Below the pieces are notes generated by a model that was not told the DNA's origin, searched no databases, and saw nothing but the letters and a program-made list of their open reading frames with translations. The translations under genes were made by a program, and so were the position numbers. Positions 52,965-64,000 of a DNA stretch of 64,000 nucleotides are shown in pieces (position 1 is the stretch's first letter; each line of letters starts with the position of its first letter). The DNA comes from Syntrophales bacterium (GTDB taxonomy: Bacteria > Desulfobacterota > Syntrophia > Syntrophales > UBA8958): NCBI GenBank assembly GCA_026417625.1, contig JAOACW010000002.1:50367-114366 (forward strand). The letters are read 5' to 3'.

Positions 52965-55034
52965 CTAAGTTGTTACAACTTTTGAAATATCGGCAATCCT
53001 GTAAAAAAGATTCCAGATTTCTCTGAGAAGAGAAAGTCTGTTGTTCCTGATTTTTTCATCTTTCTCCATAACGAGCACATTGTCAAAGAAACGGTCGATG
53101 GGGTTCCTCAGTCTGGCCAAGGATTTAAGAGCTTCCACAAACTTTTCTTCTTTGAGGAACTGATTGACTTCCTCTTTAATATCGCATAGCGCAGTGTAGA
53201 GATTTCTTTCTTCATCCGTTTGGAATAACGATTTTTCAACTTCCCCGCCTTCGTAATCTTTAAGTATGTTGCTTACTCTGCGAAATGCAATGGACAATGC
53301 GTCGAAGTCTGGATGTTTACGAAATGACTCCACTGCTTCGATTTTCCTTACAGTTTTACAAATATCAGAATACCCTGTGGATATAACAGCATCGACTACA
53401 TCATGTTGGTGACCTTGACTGATAAGCATGTTTTCTAGACGACCTCTGAAAAATTGGAGCACGTCTTCAACAACATCATCAAGTTTTCTATGTAACTTAT
53501 CTTTCAGGATCTCCGCGCTTCTCTGGACTATATCATCGAGTTGAAGGGGATATCTTTTGTTTATTATGATGTTTATTATACCAAGGGCCTGTCTACGAAG
53601 TGCATAGGGGTCGGCCGTGCCAGTAGGTAGTAAGTTTACCCCGAAGAATCCGACTATGGTATCCATTTTATCCGCGATGCTTACAATGGCTCCTGCATCG
53701 GTTTCCGGTAATTCACCGCCCGCCGTCGTGGGTAGATAATGTTCATATATGGCCTTCGCTACATCAGGATCCTCTCCAGCTATTTGGGCATATTCCCGGC
53801 CCATAATCCCCTGTAACTCGGGGAATTCGCTAACCATAAGCGTGTCAAGATCGGCTTTTGAGAGGGTTGCTACACGGTCCACGGTGGATTTTAGCTCAGG
53901 ATTTATAAGGTCTACGAGATATTCTGCGAGTTTTCTAAAACGTTCTACCTTTTCGTAGGAGGTCCCAAGCATGCTGTGGTACACGACTTTTTTGAGGTTT
54001 TCTACCCTTTGCTCGAGGGGTATTTTCTTGTCCTCCTCGAAGTAAAATTGTGCGTCTGCCAGACGGGCTTTTAGAACTTTTTCGTTTCCTTTTATCACTA
54101 CCTCCGGGTTTCTTACCGCCGTATTATTAACGACAAGGAAATACGGCATTAAGTGGCCTTTTTCGTCAGTCACTGGGAAGTACTTCTGGTGAGAAATCAT
54201 GGAGGTTGTAAGTACCTCTTGCGGTAATTTCAGATATTCGGGGTCAAAACCCCCACAGACGACAGTAGGGTATTCAACCAGGAAGGTAACCGTTTCTAGG
54301 AGATCTTCCCGAATAAACGGTCTTCCACCAACGGATCTTGCTGACCTTTCTATCTCTTTAAGTATAATGTTTCTTCTTATTTCGGGGTCAACAATGACAT
54401 AATTTTTTGCCGTCTTTTCTATATAATCGGTGAAGTTTTTCACTTCAAATGCCTGTGGGCTCATAAATCGATGTCCATAAGATAGATTACTGCTCTTAAT
54501 ATCCCCGAGCGAAATAGGAACTATTTCACCGTCAAAGAGCGCAAGAATCCAGTGGATTGGCCTTGCGAATCTTATATCCAGTGATCCCCAACGCATAGAT
54601 TTCTGAAATGGAATGGAGAGTATAAAGTTTCTTAGGAGATCCGGAAGGAGTTCTTTTGTTGGTAGACCCTTTATAGTCTTTTTGGCACAGATGTATTCCC
54701 CTTTTTCTGTTTGCACCAACTCCAATTGCGACACATCAATACCTTGAGATTTCGCAAATCCGATAGCAGCTTTCGTAGGAGCACCATCTTCGTCAAAAGC
54801 CACTTTTTTTGCTGGTCCTATCTTGATCTGAGTTTCTTCACTTTGGTTTTTAGCCAAATTTTCTACCCTAAGAACGAGCCGCCTCGGAGTGGCCATCGTA
54901 GTTACGGGTCCAAAGGATACGCGCGATTCCTGTAACCTTCTACATAAGATTTCTTTCATGTCATCTATTGCTTTTGGTAAAAAACGGGCAGGAATCTCTT
55001 CCGTTCCAATCTCCAACAATAACTCGGCATCCAT
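52965..55034 (-). CDS. glyS: Glycyl-tRNA synthetase beta subunit
   Basis: This 689-residue beta subunit of the alpha2beta2 glycyl-tRNA synthetase has the N-terminal LLEIGTEEIPARF and the C-terminal anticodon region (FFDNVLVM). It binds tRNA-Gly and, with GlyQ, charges it. A GAGAGGAG RBS precedes the ATG. It is coupled to glyQ, 13 bases upstream on the same strand, and is followed one base later by the GAF-ATPase gene. Confidence 0.95.
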   Translation of the reverse strand: MDAELLLEIGTEEIPARFLPKAIDDMKEILCRRLQESRVSFGPVTTMATPRRLVLRVENLAKNQSEETQIKIGPAKKVAFDEDGAPTKAAIGFAKSQGIDVSQLELVQTEKGEYICAKKTIKGLPTKELLPDLLRNFILSIPFQKSMRWGSLDIRFARPIHWILALFDGEIVPISLGDIKSSNLSYGHRFMSPQAFEVKNFTDYIEKTAKNYVIVDPEIRRNIILKEIERSARSVGGRPFIREDLLETVTFLVEYPTVVCGGFDPEYLKLPQEVLTTSMISHQKYFPVTDEKGHLMPYFLVVNNTAVRNPEVVIKGNEKVLKARLADAQFYFEEDKKIPLEQRVENLKKVVYHSMLGTSYEKVERFRKLAEYLVDLINPELKSTVDRVATLSKADLDTLMVSEFPELQGIMGREYAQIAGEDPDVAKAIYEHYLPTTAGGELPETDAGAIVSIADKMDTIVGFFGVNLLPTGTADPYALRRQALGIINIIINKRYPLQLDDIVQRSAEILKDKLHRKLDDVVEDVLQFFRGRLENMLISQGHQHDVVDAVISTGYSDICKTVRKIEAVESFRKHPDFDALSIAFRRVSNILKDYEGGEVEKSLFQTDEERNLYTALCDIKEEVNQFLKEEKFVEALKSLARLRNPIDRFFDNVLVMEKDEKIRNNRLSLLREIWNLFYRIADISKVVTT

Positions 55035-55047
55035 AGCTTTGCTCCTC

Positions 55048-55917
55048 TCATCGATTCATAAGGGGGTAACCCATCTTTTCCCTCTGCTTTAGGTATAGCT
55101 CTGCACTTAATCGTGCTAAGTTTCTTACCCTCGCAATGTAACTTGTACGTTCTGCGACACTTATCGCTCCCCTGGCATTCAGAAGGTTGAAGATATGGGA
55201 ACATTTCAAACAGCAATCATAGGTTGGTAAGACCAGCTCTTTTTCTGAAACGCGAAGCCCTTCTGTTTCGTACATATCGAAGAGTTTTCTTAGCATAGAA
55301 ACATCGGCGAGCTCAAAATTATAAATGGACCATTCCACCTCACCCTGATGGTGTACATCACCGTATGTTACGTGTTCATTCCACTTTAAATCGAACACGT
55401 TGTCTATGCCCTGAATGTACATAGCAATACGTTCTATGCCGTACGTGATCTCTGCACATACTGGTTTGAGGTCTATCCCTCCTACCTGCTGGAAGTAGGT
55501 GAACTGCGTAATTTCCATCCCATCTAGCCAGACTTCCCATCCTAGTCCCCATGCACCCAAGGTGGGGGATTCCCAATCGTCTTCTACGAAACGTATGTCA
55601 TGATCGAGGGGGTCAATACCTAGAAACTTTAAGGAATCTAAGTACAAATCCTGGATATTCGGCGGTGATGGTTTCATAATCACCTGGTACTGGTAGTAGT
55701 GTTGAAGTCGGTTGGGGTTCTCCCCGTATCTTCCGTCGGTCGGACGTCTCGACGGTTCCACGTATGCTACATTCCAGGGTTCCGGCCCAAGGGCTCTTAG
55801 AAACGTAGCGGGATTGAAAGTCCCTGCTCCTACCTCCACATCATATGGTTGCTGAATGACGCAGCCCTGGTTAGCCCAGTATCGCTCCAGCGCGAATATT
55901 AACTCTTGGAAAGTCAC
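55048..55917 (-). CDS. glyQ: Glycyl-tRNA synthetase alpha subunit
   Basis: This 289-residue class II catalytic subunit has the N-terminal [18 protein letters not shown], the motif 2 region ([13 protein letters not shown]) and the [14 protein letters not shown] segment. It activates glycine and pairs with GlyS. The start is GTG at 55917 with a strong GGGGAGG RBS. A promoter lies just upstream overlapping the recO stop, so glyQ-glyS-ATPase form an independent transcript. Confidence 0.95.
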   Translation of the reverse strand: MTFQELIFALERYWANQGCVIQQPYDVEVGAGTFNPATFLRALGPEPWNVAYVEPSRRPTDGRYGENPNRLQHYYQYQVIMKPSPPNIQDLYLDSLKFLGIDPLDHDIRFVEDDWESPTLGAWGLGWEVWLDGMEITQFTYFQQVGGIDLKPVCAEITYGIERIAMYIQGIDNVFDLKWNEHVTYGDVHHQGEVEWSIYNFELADVSMLRKLFDMYETEGLRVSEKELVLPTYDCCLKCSHIFNLLNARGAISVAERTSYIARVRNLARLSAELYLKQREKMGYPLMNR

Positions 55918-55986
55918 AGACTCTTACCTCCCCTAAAAAATATATGGACTTTTTAGCTTTCGGAAGAGTTACTTTACGGTTGTTTT

Positions 55987-56015
55987 TTTGTATTTGTTTT
56001 TAATTGTAGTGTCAA
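55987..56015 (-). promoter_or_regulatory. Candidate promoter of the glyQ operon
   Basis: On the minus strand a perfect TTGACA box (plus coordinates 56010-56015) is followed after 17 bases by TACAAA (55987-55992). It overlaps the recO stop. The leader would be about 60 bases and includes the AT-rich stretch before the RBS. No riboswitch is recognised. Confidence 0.55.
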
Positions 56016-56800
56016 TGGTTAATTTGACGCGTATGTTCCCATGAATGGATCTGTTCCAAGACCTTAAGAGACTTCAGTTCTTTACCTGTGAGGTGAAAGA
56101 TGAAGCTCTTCAGTACATTCTTCGCCTCTTCTGCTATTTCCTGTGAAAGCTGTATGTGACGTAATTTGGTGAGAGGGACCCTCATTGCTAGGTTAAGTGT
56201 TTTGATAGTTCCTAAACTTACCGGCAATCCCATTTGTTCTCCAAAGTAACATCTGTCACATACGATGCCTCCACCTTCTTTGGCGAAAGTATAGCGGACA
56301 CCCTTTGATAAAGGCAACTTGCATTGTGTACAGTGATCGAGAACAGGTTGGAATCCAGTGAGTTTTAGGAGTCGTGTTCCGAAAAATAAGGAGAGGTTGG
56401 ATGGAGGGATGTTTTCTTCAAGGAGGGAGAGGAATCCACAGAGTTCGCTGTATATGGTGCGTTGGGGTTTACCTTCAGGTGTAAATGCATCGACCAGTTC
56501 GGTAAAATAAGCTGCGACAGTTGTTTTTACTACTGATATACGAAGTTTCTCAAAGTGTTGGATTACATCGCAGTTTTCCACAATAACGAGGTCTTCTCCC
56601 ATCTTTCGCGAGAAGTAAAGTAGGGAACGGCAGAAGTTATCAAGAGCGTTGGCAAATCTTTTTCTGCTCCTCTTTGCTCCCTTTGCGATACCCCTGAGCT
56701 TTCCGTAATCTTTCGTATAAAAGGTTATTATAAGGTCAGATTCCCCGTAGTTTAACCTTTGCATAACCACAGCTTCTGTTTTTCGATGTTCTCTCATCAA
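56012..56800 (-). CDS. recO: DNA repair protein RecO
   Basis: This 262-residue protein has the RecO OB fold at its N terminus (EAVVMQRLNYGESDLIITFY), followed by helices and a zinc-type cluster (CTQCKLP, CDRCYF). RecO loads RecA at gaps with RecR and RecF. It follows pyrC by three bases and so is the last gene of the pyrimidine operon. A new promoter for glyQ lies at its end. Confidence 0.9.
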   Translation of the reverse strand: MMREHRKTEAVVMQRLNYGESDLIITFYTKDYGKLRGIAKGAKRSRKRFANALDNFCRSLLYFSRKMGEDLVIVENCDVIQHFEKLRISVVKTTVAAYFTELVDAFTPEGKPQRTIYSELCGFLSLLEENIPPSNLSLFFGTRLLKLTGFQPVLDHCTQCKLPLSKGVRYTFAKEGGGIVCDRCYFGEQMGLPVSLGTIKTLNLAMRVPLTKLRHIQLSQEIAEEAKNVLKSFIFHLTGKELKSLKVLEQIHSWEHTRQINH

Positions 56801-56803
56801 TGG

Positions 56804-58114
56804 TTAGGGGTTTGAGTGATAAACCACCCTTCCCTCTTTAATTGTCATGACAGATTTACCTTCGAGTTCCCAGGACGTGAAAGGAGTATTGCGTCCCATG
56901 GAGCAGAATTTCTCTGGTTCCACTTTCCATTTATGGTTTAGATCTATGACTGTTATATCGGCTCTGCTGCCTGGGCGTAAGGTACCTCCTGGTATTTTGA
57001 GAATGGTTGCAGGTATGGTACTCATTTTAGCTATCAATTGGTACAAAGTTAGTATACCACTGTGGACGAGGCGCAGACTTAGGCCCAAAGACGTTTCAAG
57101 GCCAGCGATACCGTTTGCTGCGGATTCAAATTCCACTTCTTTGTCGATGGCTGCATGGGGTGCATGATCGGAAGCTATAGTATCTATCGTTCCGTCCCGA
57201 AGACCCTCCAAAATGGCTTCGAGATCGGCTTTTGATCTCAAAGGTGGATTTACCTTGGCATTCACATCAAAATCATAAAGTGCTTCGTGAGTGAGGGTAA
57301 AGTAGTGGGGTGCGGTTTCTGCAGTAACCTTTACTCCCCTTGCTTTTGCTTCACGGATCAAGCGTACTGCCCCTGCTGTACTTACATGGGCGATGTGAAC
57401 CGCTGTTCCTGTATATTCGGCAAGCATAATATCACGGCTAACCATGATGTCCTCTGAGATGGAAGGAATTCCTGGGAGTCCCAGTTCCGTGGATACAATA
57501 CCTTCGTTGATCACCCCTCCTTCGGAAAGGTCCGTGTCCTCACAATGGGAAATTACGGGGATACCAAGGGAATAAGCATATTCAAGTGCTCTTCTCATGA
57601 GAGCGCTGTTCTTAACTGTTCGTCCATCATCGGAGATTGCCACGGCACCCGCTTCTTTGAGGTCCCAGATATCTGTCAGAAATTTGCCCTCTGCATTGAC
57701 GGTCATTGAAGCGACGGGATATACATGGACGAGGCCACATTCTTCCCCTTTCCTACGGATGAATTCCGTTACTGCGCGATTATCGTTTATGGGTTTTGTA
57801 TTTGCCATACAAGCAACTGCTGTGAATCCTCCCGCACACGCTGCCATACTACCGGTGGTTATGGTTTCTTTGTATTCCCATCCGGGTTCGCGGAGATGCA
57901 CGTGCATGTCAATCAGCCCCGGTGTAACCACAAGTCCAACAACATCGATCACGGGTAGCTTTTCTGCCCCCGCTGGTAGCGGTTTTCTGCGAGGAACGAG
58001 CGCTTTTATTATGCCGTTTTCCACCAATACATCTGCTACTTCGTCCATATTTTGCGAAGGGTCAACAACCCTGCCACCTCTGAGTATAAATGACCGATCT
58101 TTATGAGGATCCAT
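56804..58114 (-). CDS. pyrC: Dihydroorotase
   Basis: This 436-residue class I dihydroorotase has the zinc motif DMHVHLREPG near residue 70, a mid-protein region with a His/Lys pair and the C-terminal ASDHAPH motif. It cyclises carbamoyl aspartate. Length suggests an active enzyme rather than the inactive PyrX type. It overlaps pyrB by one base and has an AGGAGG RBS. Confidence 0.94.
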   Translation of the reverse strand: MDPHKDRSFILRGGRVVDPSQNMDEVADVLVENGIIKALVPRRKPLPAGAEKLPVIDVVGLVVTPGLIDMHVHLREPGWEYKETITTGSMAACAGGFTAVACMANTKPINDNRAVTEFIRRKGEECGLVHVYPVASMTVNAEGKFLTDIWDLKEAGAVAISDDGRTVKNSALMRRALEYAYSLGIPVISHCEDTDLSEGGVINEGIVSTELGLPGIPSISEDIMVSRDIMLAEYTGTAVHIAHVSTAGAVRLIREAKARGVKVTAETAPHYFTLTHEALYDFDVNAKVNPPLRSKADLEAILEGLRDGTIDTIASDHAPHAAIDKEVEFESAANGIAGLETSLGLSLRLVHSGILTLYQLIAKMSTIPATILKIPGGTLRPGSRADITVIDLNHKWKVEPEKFCSMGRNTPFTSWELEGKSVMTIKEGRVVYHSNP

Positions 58115-59030
58115 TATTTACCTCCTATGAGAAGGTACAACAGTGCCATTCTAACTGCCACGCCGTTTGTTACCTGGTCGAGAATAACCGAATGGGAGCT
58201 TTCAGCAATATCAGGTGATATCTCGATGCCTCTGTTTATCGGACCGGGATGCATTATCAGCACATTTTTTTTAGCAAGGGAGAGATGTTTACGGTTGAGA
58301 CAGAAATGAGCGGAGTATTCCCTTAGACTTGGGAAGAGAACCTGTTTTTGCCTTTCCAGCTGGACACGGAGCATCATGATGACATCAGCATCCCTGATTG
58401 TGTCCTCTAATGTGGTGTGGACCTCTACTCCCAGACAGTGGATGTCTCGAGGTATCATCGTTACTGGGCCACCAACAGCTACCTTTGCCCCCATTTTTTT
58501 AAGGCCAAAAAGGTTGGAACGGGCTACCCGGCTGTGGGCAATGTCCCCAACGATACTGACTTTTATTCCCTCAAGGGTTCCCAGTCGAGATCGAATAGTC
58601 ATCATGTCCAAAAGTGCCTGTGTAGGATGCTCATGAGCTCCATCGCCCGCATTGATTATCGATTGTCGAAGCAATCGGGCAAGCATATGGGGTGCCCCAG
58701 CGGCACTGTGGCGAATTACTATGATATCGGGATTCATAGCTTCTAAGTTTTTGGCCATGTCTATGAGAGTTTCTCCTTTTACAATGCTGCTTGTTGAAGC
58801 TGAAATGTTTATGGTATCCGCACTGAGTCTTTTACCCGCTATTTCAAAAGAAGTTCTGGTTCTTGTACTTGGTTCGTAGAAAAGATTTATTATTGTTTTA
58901 CCTCTGAGTGTGGGTACTTTCTTGATTTCCCTTGTGGAAACCTCGATGAACGATTCAGCGGTATCGAGAATCAGATTGATCTCCTCCTTGGATAGTTCCC
59001 TTATCCCAAGAATATCCTTTCGCTGAAGCA

Positions 59031-59031
<1 letters not shown>
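58114..59031 (-). CDS. pyrB: Aspartate carbamoyltransferase catalytic subunit
   Basis: This 305-residue transcarbamoylase has the carbamoyl-phosphate site STRTRTSFE, the HPTQALLD motif and the aspartate-binding end (MLRVQLER). It makes carbamoyl aspartate, the first committed step of UMP synthesis. No pyrI regulatory subunit follows; control likely comes from PyrR and the leader. Starts and stops overlap with pyrR and pyrC, so the three are coupled. Confidence 0.95.
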
Positions 59032-59731
<700 letters not shown>

Positions 59732-59747
59732 GTCGCAGGTTCGCGGC

Positions 59748-60371
59748 TTATTGAATCACCTTCCCTATCCTATCCCACCGTACTCGGTGTTTTTCCTTGT
59801 CCCAGGAAAAATAAATAATCAGAGCTTTTCCAAGCACGTCTTTCAAATCCACAAAGCCCCAGTATCTGCTGTCGTAGCTTTGGTCTCTGTTGTCACCCAT
59901 TGTAAAAATCTTTCCCTTTGGCACGGTTATTGGGCCGAAGTTGTCTCTTGGTTGAATGGATGCGGGGTAGATGGAACTGTCGGTGTATACCCCGTATTTA
60001 TCCTCGTAGGGTGAGCCATTGATGAAGATTTTTTTGTTTCTTATCTCCACCGTATCTCCGGCCACTGCTATTACACGTTTTATAAAGTCTTTGGAACGAT
60101 CCTCAGGATATATGAATACAACGATATCACCCTTTTTTGGTTCATGGAACGGGATTAGTGTTGACCTTACAAATGGTAATTTTACCCCATAGTAGAACTT
60201 GCTCACCAGGATATAATCACCTACCAAGAGGGTTGGTTTCATGGAGCCCGAAGGTATTTTGAAAGCCTGTATTATAAAAGTGCGAATGAAAAGGGCGATG
60301 AGTATAGCTATAATTATAGCCTCGGCGTATTCTTGGATTTTAGATTTATGTTTTGTCATGGTGTTTCCCAT
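59748..60371 (-). CDS. lepB: Signal peptidase I
   Basis: This is a roughly 207-residue membrane protease that removes signal peptides. One N-terminal helix (AIIIAILIALFIRTFII) precedes the catalytic Ser in IPSGSMKPTL and the catalytic Lys in KRVIAVAGD, with GDNRDQSYDSRYWG near the end. The ATG at 60371 overlaps the preceding gene's stop (TGATG); ATG at 60359 is a close alternative. It follows the Sec genes, fitting a protein-export transcript. Confidence 0.93.
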   Translation of the reverse strand: MGNTMTKHKSKIQEYAEAIIIAILIALFIRTFIIQAFKIPSGSMKPTLLVGDYILVSKFYYGVKLPFVRSTLIPFHEPKKGDIVVFIYPEDRSKDFIKRVIAVAGDTVEIRNKKIFINGSPYEDKYGVYTDSSIYPASIQPRDNFGPITVPKGKIFTMGDNRDQSYDSRYWGFVDLKDVLGKALIIYFSWDKEKHRVRWDRIGKVIQ

Positions 60372-60883
60372 CAGGAGTATATTCTCATCAGTGTTATAAT
60401 AATCATGAGCATAGCAAGGCATCCTTTTGCTAAAGTGCTTAAAAAGCGCAAAAACATCAACTTTAAATCAAATCGAAGTGCTGGATGGACGTTATACCGG
60501 TTTACAATCTCTAAGGTGAGGATTCCCAAAAGGGCACCAGAGAAACCACCTATTATTACGCCTAAGCCGTATAGGTAGGGGGACAAAATTACGATGCCCA
60601 GTGACGCTCCCAGAAATGAGATGAGAATAGCTTTACCTGAGAGGCTCCATTTGTATGGTATCGATGTGTTAACTATAAATTCCAAGAATTCTGCTATAAG
60701 TGATATGATGATAAGTACCGTCAGTATTTTCCAGTCTATGCTCTGAAATCTTGTTAAAATGGCGATTATTGAAGCGGCAAACAATATAACAAATGTTCCA
60801 GGAAGCCTAAATATGGTTGCCATTTGCCCTATAAACATGATTGCGATTAGTAGACCTAATAGTATCTTTTCGAAAGAAAGCAC
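60371..60883 (-). CDS. DUF456-like membrane protein
   Basis: This is a hydrophobic protein of about 170 residues with four or five membrane segments and glycine-rich loops (IIGGFSGALLG), like the DUF456 family of unknown function. The start is uncertain: GTG at 60883 follows the secF stop with AGGA nearby, while an ATG at 60931 would overlap secF by 46 bases. It lies between secF and lepB, so it is co-transcribed with export genes; a role in export is only a guess. Confidence 0.65.
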   Translation of the reverse strand: MLSFEKILLGLLIAIMFIGQMATIFRLPGTFVILFAASIIAILTRFQSIDWKILTVLIIISLIAEFLEFIVNTSIPYKWSLSGKAILISFLGASLGIVILSPYLYGLGVIIGGFSGALLGILTLEIVNRYNVHPALRFDLKLMFLRFLSTLAKGCLAMLMIIITLMRIYS

Positions 60884-60885
60884 GT

Positions 60886-61797
60886 CTATTTTTTCCTGAG
60901 CTTGAGACGAGAGGGTTTTAACTTTTCCCATGCTAGAACGACGGGACTTGCTATAAAAACAGAAGAATACGTACCAAATATAACCCCCACGAGAAGAACA
61001 AAGGCAAAGTCATTTATCACCGGTCCTCCGAATATGTATAAAACCGCTACTACCATTGCTGTTGTCAGCGAAGTGAGTATAGTTCGGCTTAGCGTTTGAT
61101 TGATACTGTCGTTCATTACGATGGGAAGCGGTTTTTTTGATTCCTTGCGGACGTTTTCCCTGATACGGTCGAATACCACTATGGAATCGTGAATGGAGTA
61201 GCCAATAGTTGTGAGAAGTGCAGCAACCACCGGTAGGGAAAATTCTCTGCCTAGCAGGGCGAAAAAACCCATAACAACGATGACGTCGTGAATAACGCCT
61301 ATAATGCCTCCTACGGCGTAGCGTAGTTCAAAGCGGAGTGCTATGTATATAAGCATACCAATCCACGATAGTAATACGGCGAAGATGGCTTTTCTTGTCA
61401 AATCTTTCCCCACTTTTGGTCCTACGTATTCAACCCTCTGTATCTCAATTGTACCCGATCCAAATAGGCTGCTTAATGATTCCTCAAGTTTTTCTGAGAT
61501 GCCTTTGAATTCCGAGGAAGTTTCGGCAGTCCTCACAATGAATTCATTCTGGCCAAAAGGTTGGATAATCGCATCGCTGATGCCCAAACCGGTAAGGGCA
61601 TTTCTGATGCTATCCGTGGGTATCTCTCTGTTTACCTTTATCTGTATAAGGGTGCCACCCGCAAAGTCAATGCCATAAGTTATACCTTTGATCAATAGCA
61701 CCGCAATACTGAATATCGTCAGAATTATAGATAAAATAACGCACCATTTCATTGCCCTTACGAAATTTATGTTGATACCTGGTTTTACTAGTTCCAT
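60886..61797 (-). CDS. secF: Protein translocase subunit SecF
   Basis: This 303-residue RND-type membrane protein has one N-terminal helix, a periplasmic domain and five C-terminal helices. GIDFAGGTLIQI and the conserved IGYSIHDSIVVFDRIREN motif are present. With SecD it drives late steps of preprotein release using the proton motive force. It follows secD by 14 bases. Confidence 0.94.
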   Translation of the reverse strand: MELVKPGININFVRAMKWCVILSIILTIFSIAVLLIKGITYGIDFAGGTLIQIKVNREIPTDSIRNALTGLGISDAIIQPFGQNEFIVRTAETSSEFKGISEKLEESLSSLFGSGTIEIQRVEYVGPKVGKDLTRKAIFAVLLSWIGMLIYIALRFELRYAVGGIIGVIHDVIVVMGFFALLGREFSLPVVAALLTTIGYSIHDSIVVFDRIRENVRKESKKPLPIVMNDSINQTLSRTILTSLTTAMVVAVLYIFGGPVINDFAFVLLVGVIFGTYSSVFIASPVVLAWEKLKPSRLKLRKK

Positions 61798-61811
61798 GAG
61801 AAACCTCTTTT

Positions 61812-63416
61812 CTAAATGCTTATGGTGGAGATCTTTCTACGCCATATAAAATAGTCGAATATGATTCTTGTGGTGAACACTGCAGTGAAAAGGCTGGCAA
61901 TTATTCCCACACTTAATGTTGTGGCAAAGCCCTTAACAGGTCCTGTGCCAAATCCGAATAAAAATAGACAAGCAATAAGTGTGTTCACGTTGGTGTCTAG
62001 AATGGTTAGCATGGCTTTAGAATAACCTGTCTCAACCGCTGCTTTTGGAGTTTTTCCTGCCCGGAGCTCCTCCCTTATGCGTTCGAAGATAAGAACGTTT
62101 GCATCAACGGACATACCAATGATTAGAACGATACCCGCAATGCCCGGAAGTGTAAGTGTGGCCTTAAATGCCGCGAGGAACGCTAGAATAAGAATCATGT
62201 TCAATAATAGGGCGATGTTCGCCACAATACCAGAAAGTTTGTAGTAAACCGCCATAAAAAGTGCAACCAGGACACCTCCAATAATAGCCGCTTTGATGCC
62301 TTTGTCTATGGAATCTTGTCCAAGGGAGGGTCCAACGGTGCGCTCTTCGAGGATTGTAACGGGTGCTGGCAGGGCCCCGGCTCTAAGGACAATGGCCAGG
62401 TCTTTTGCTTCATCCATGGTGAAAGCACCTGTTATCTGTGCATTTCCTCCAGATATCTTCTCCTGAATTACCGGGGCTGAATACACAATCCCATCGAGCA
62501 TAATGGCTAATCGGCGCTTGATATTTTCTCCTGTTATGCGCTCAAAATCTAAAGCTCCCTGGGCGTTGAACTTCAGTGTTACATGGGGTTCACCAAAGCG
62601 ACTACCGATGACAACTTTGGCACTTTCTAAAGCACTCCCCGTAAGTAATGTTTTGCTCTTTAGGAGTATCGGTATAGTAGTCCTTTTTCCAGTTTCTCGG
62701 TCCACTCTGTACTCGTAAGCCAATTCGCTTCCCTCGGGCACGTTGCCCCTAAGAGCTTCCTCTAGGGAATGTTCGTCGTCTACCAGCTTGAATTCTAGAA
62801 GGGCGGTTTTACCGATGAGGTTTTTAGCTCTGTTTGTATCTTTGATCCCGGGCAATTGAACAACTATGCGATTCTCTCCTTCAGGAATAATTTCTGGTTC
62901 CTTAACCCCGAACTGATCTACTCTGTTTCTTATGGTTTCGAGGCTTTGCTCCACAACGTTTTTCTTCATCTCCTGAAGTCTTTTGTCTTTGAAACGGACT
63001 GTAACTCGCTCTTTTCCTTCCCGGGTTTCTGTAGAGTATATCTCAAGATCGGGAAATGAATCTTTAACTATTTTTCCGAAAGCGTCTCTGGCAGTTACTG
63101 TTGGGAATTCGAATGTAACCGAGAGATCTTTTTCCCTCTCTTCAATGATGCGAAAGCGGATACGCTGTTCCATCAAAAGTTCTTTGATGTTTTCAATTGT
63201 CCTATGCATAGTGGAAGCGATGGCCTTCTGGGTATCAACTTCAAGGAGTAGATGTGTACCTCCTTGAAGGTCGAGTCCCAGGGGAATTTTCTCTGTGGGT
63301 AGGAATTTTTTCCAACCTTCAGGAAGTTGGGGAACGATAGAGGGTATTAAATAAATCAGAGCAATTAGTGCCACTACAGTTGCAATGGCTGCTCTTATTC
63401 TTAGACTTTTTATCAT
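61812..63416 (-). CDS. secD: Protein translocase subunit SecD
   Basis: This 534-residue partner of SecF has the GLDLQGGTHLLLEV motif near residue 48, a large periplasmic head and six membrane segments with MSVDANVLIFERIREEL. It helps move proteins across the inner membrane together with SecF and YajC. Order tgt-yajC-secD-secF is the common proteobacterial one. It lies three bases after yajC. Confidence 0.95.
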   Translation of the reverse strand: MIKSLRIRAAIATVVALIALIYLIPSIVPQLPEGWKKFLPTEKIPLGLDLQGGTHLLLEVDTQKAIASTMHRTIENIKELLMEQRIRFRIIEEREKDLSVTFEFPTVTARDAFGKIVKDSFPDLEIYSTETREGKERVTVRFKDKRLQEMKKNVVEQSLETIRNRVDQFGVKEPEIIPEGENRIVVQLPGIKDTNRAKNLIGKTALLEFKLVDDEHSLEEALRGNVPEGSELAYEYRVDRETGKRTTIPILLKSKTLLTGSALESAKVVIGSRFGEPHVTLKFNAQGALDFERITGENIKRRLAIMLDGIVYSAPVIQEKISGGNAQITGAFTMDEAKDLAIVLRAGALPAPVTILEERTVGPSLGQDSIDKGIKAAIIGGVLVALFMAVYYKLSGIVANIALLLNMILILAFLAAFKATLTLPGIAGIVLIIGMSVDANVLIFERIREELRAGKTPKAAVETGYSKAMLTILDTNVNTLIACLFLFGFGTGPVKGFATTLSVGIIASLFTAVFTTRIIFDYFIWRRKISTISI

Positions 63417-63419
63417 GAT

Positions 63420-64000
<581 letters not shown>

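Overview
This window looks like a piece of the chromosome of an anaerobic Gram-negative bacterium, most likely a Desulfobacterota (Deltaproteobacteria) member of the sulfate-reducing or syntrophic type. The reasons are an outer-membrane toolkit (BamD, a SurA-like chaperone, an Mla lipid transporter), haem synthesis by the siroheme (Ahb) route, the split glycyl-tRNA synthetase GlyQ/GlyS, a two-gene PurQ/PurL of the long type, a rubredoxin and a long-chain hydrocarbon (ole) cluster. This taxonomic placement is inferred from gene content only. No rRNA, tRNA, CRISPR array, insertion sequence or prophage was recognised. Start codons are often GTG or TTG, and genes commonly overlap by 1-4 bases.

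Region 1-8464 (+): an ole cluster for head-to-head fatty acid condensation (3' end of a thiolase-fold KAS III protein, oleB, oleC, oleD), a LysE-type exporter, then a signalling set: a PAS histidine kinase, a stand-alone receiver and a receiver-PAS-HD-GYP protein. 8474-16361: a Spy/ZraP-like periplasmic protein (-), an arginase-fold protein, a 620-base decayed stretch with a possible nucleotidyltransferase remnant, a CoxE-type VWA protein, an APH/P-loop kinase fusion, bamD and trxA (-), a nucleoside phosphorylase, a ferritin-like protein, and a 400-base intergenic region with palindromes and a tiny cysteine-rich ORF.

Region 16362-27578: spermidine synthase, an MBL-fold hydrolase and moeA (-), then nadA, mfd, a SurA-like isomerase and uvrA (+), so transcription-coupled and excision repair sit together. 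27534-34062 (-): purL, purQ, hisF, a methyltransferase and an unusual NUDIX fusion form one operon. 34163-42161 (+): ahbC, hemB, ahbD and one ahbA/B subunit for siroheme-dependent haem synthesis, then polA and an L,D-transpeptidase.

Region 42212-50664 (+): mtgA, an exported hemopexin-repeat protein, a rubredoxin missed by a simple length cut-off, a small membrane protein, mutS, and an Mla-type ABC transporter (STAS-fused permease, ATPase, MCE protein, lipoprotein). 50666-64000 (-): tgt (partial), yajC, secD, secF, a DUF456 membrane protein and lepB (queuosine and protein export), then pyrR-pyrB-pyrC-recO behind what appears to be a translated leader/terminator attenuator, then glyQ-glyS and a GAF-GspE ATPase.

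The points most worth a second look are the pyr leader ORF that runs through a terminator, the ole KAS III protein that lacks the usual His and Asn catalytic residues, the NUDIX-RsbRD-like fusion, the exported four-repeat hemopexin protein, and the cysteine-rich micro-ORF with palindromes ahead of speE.
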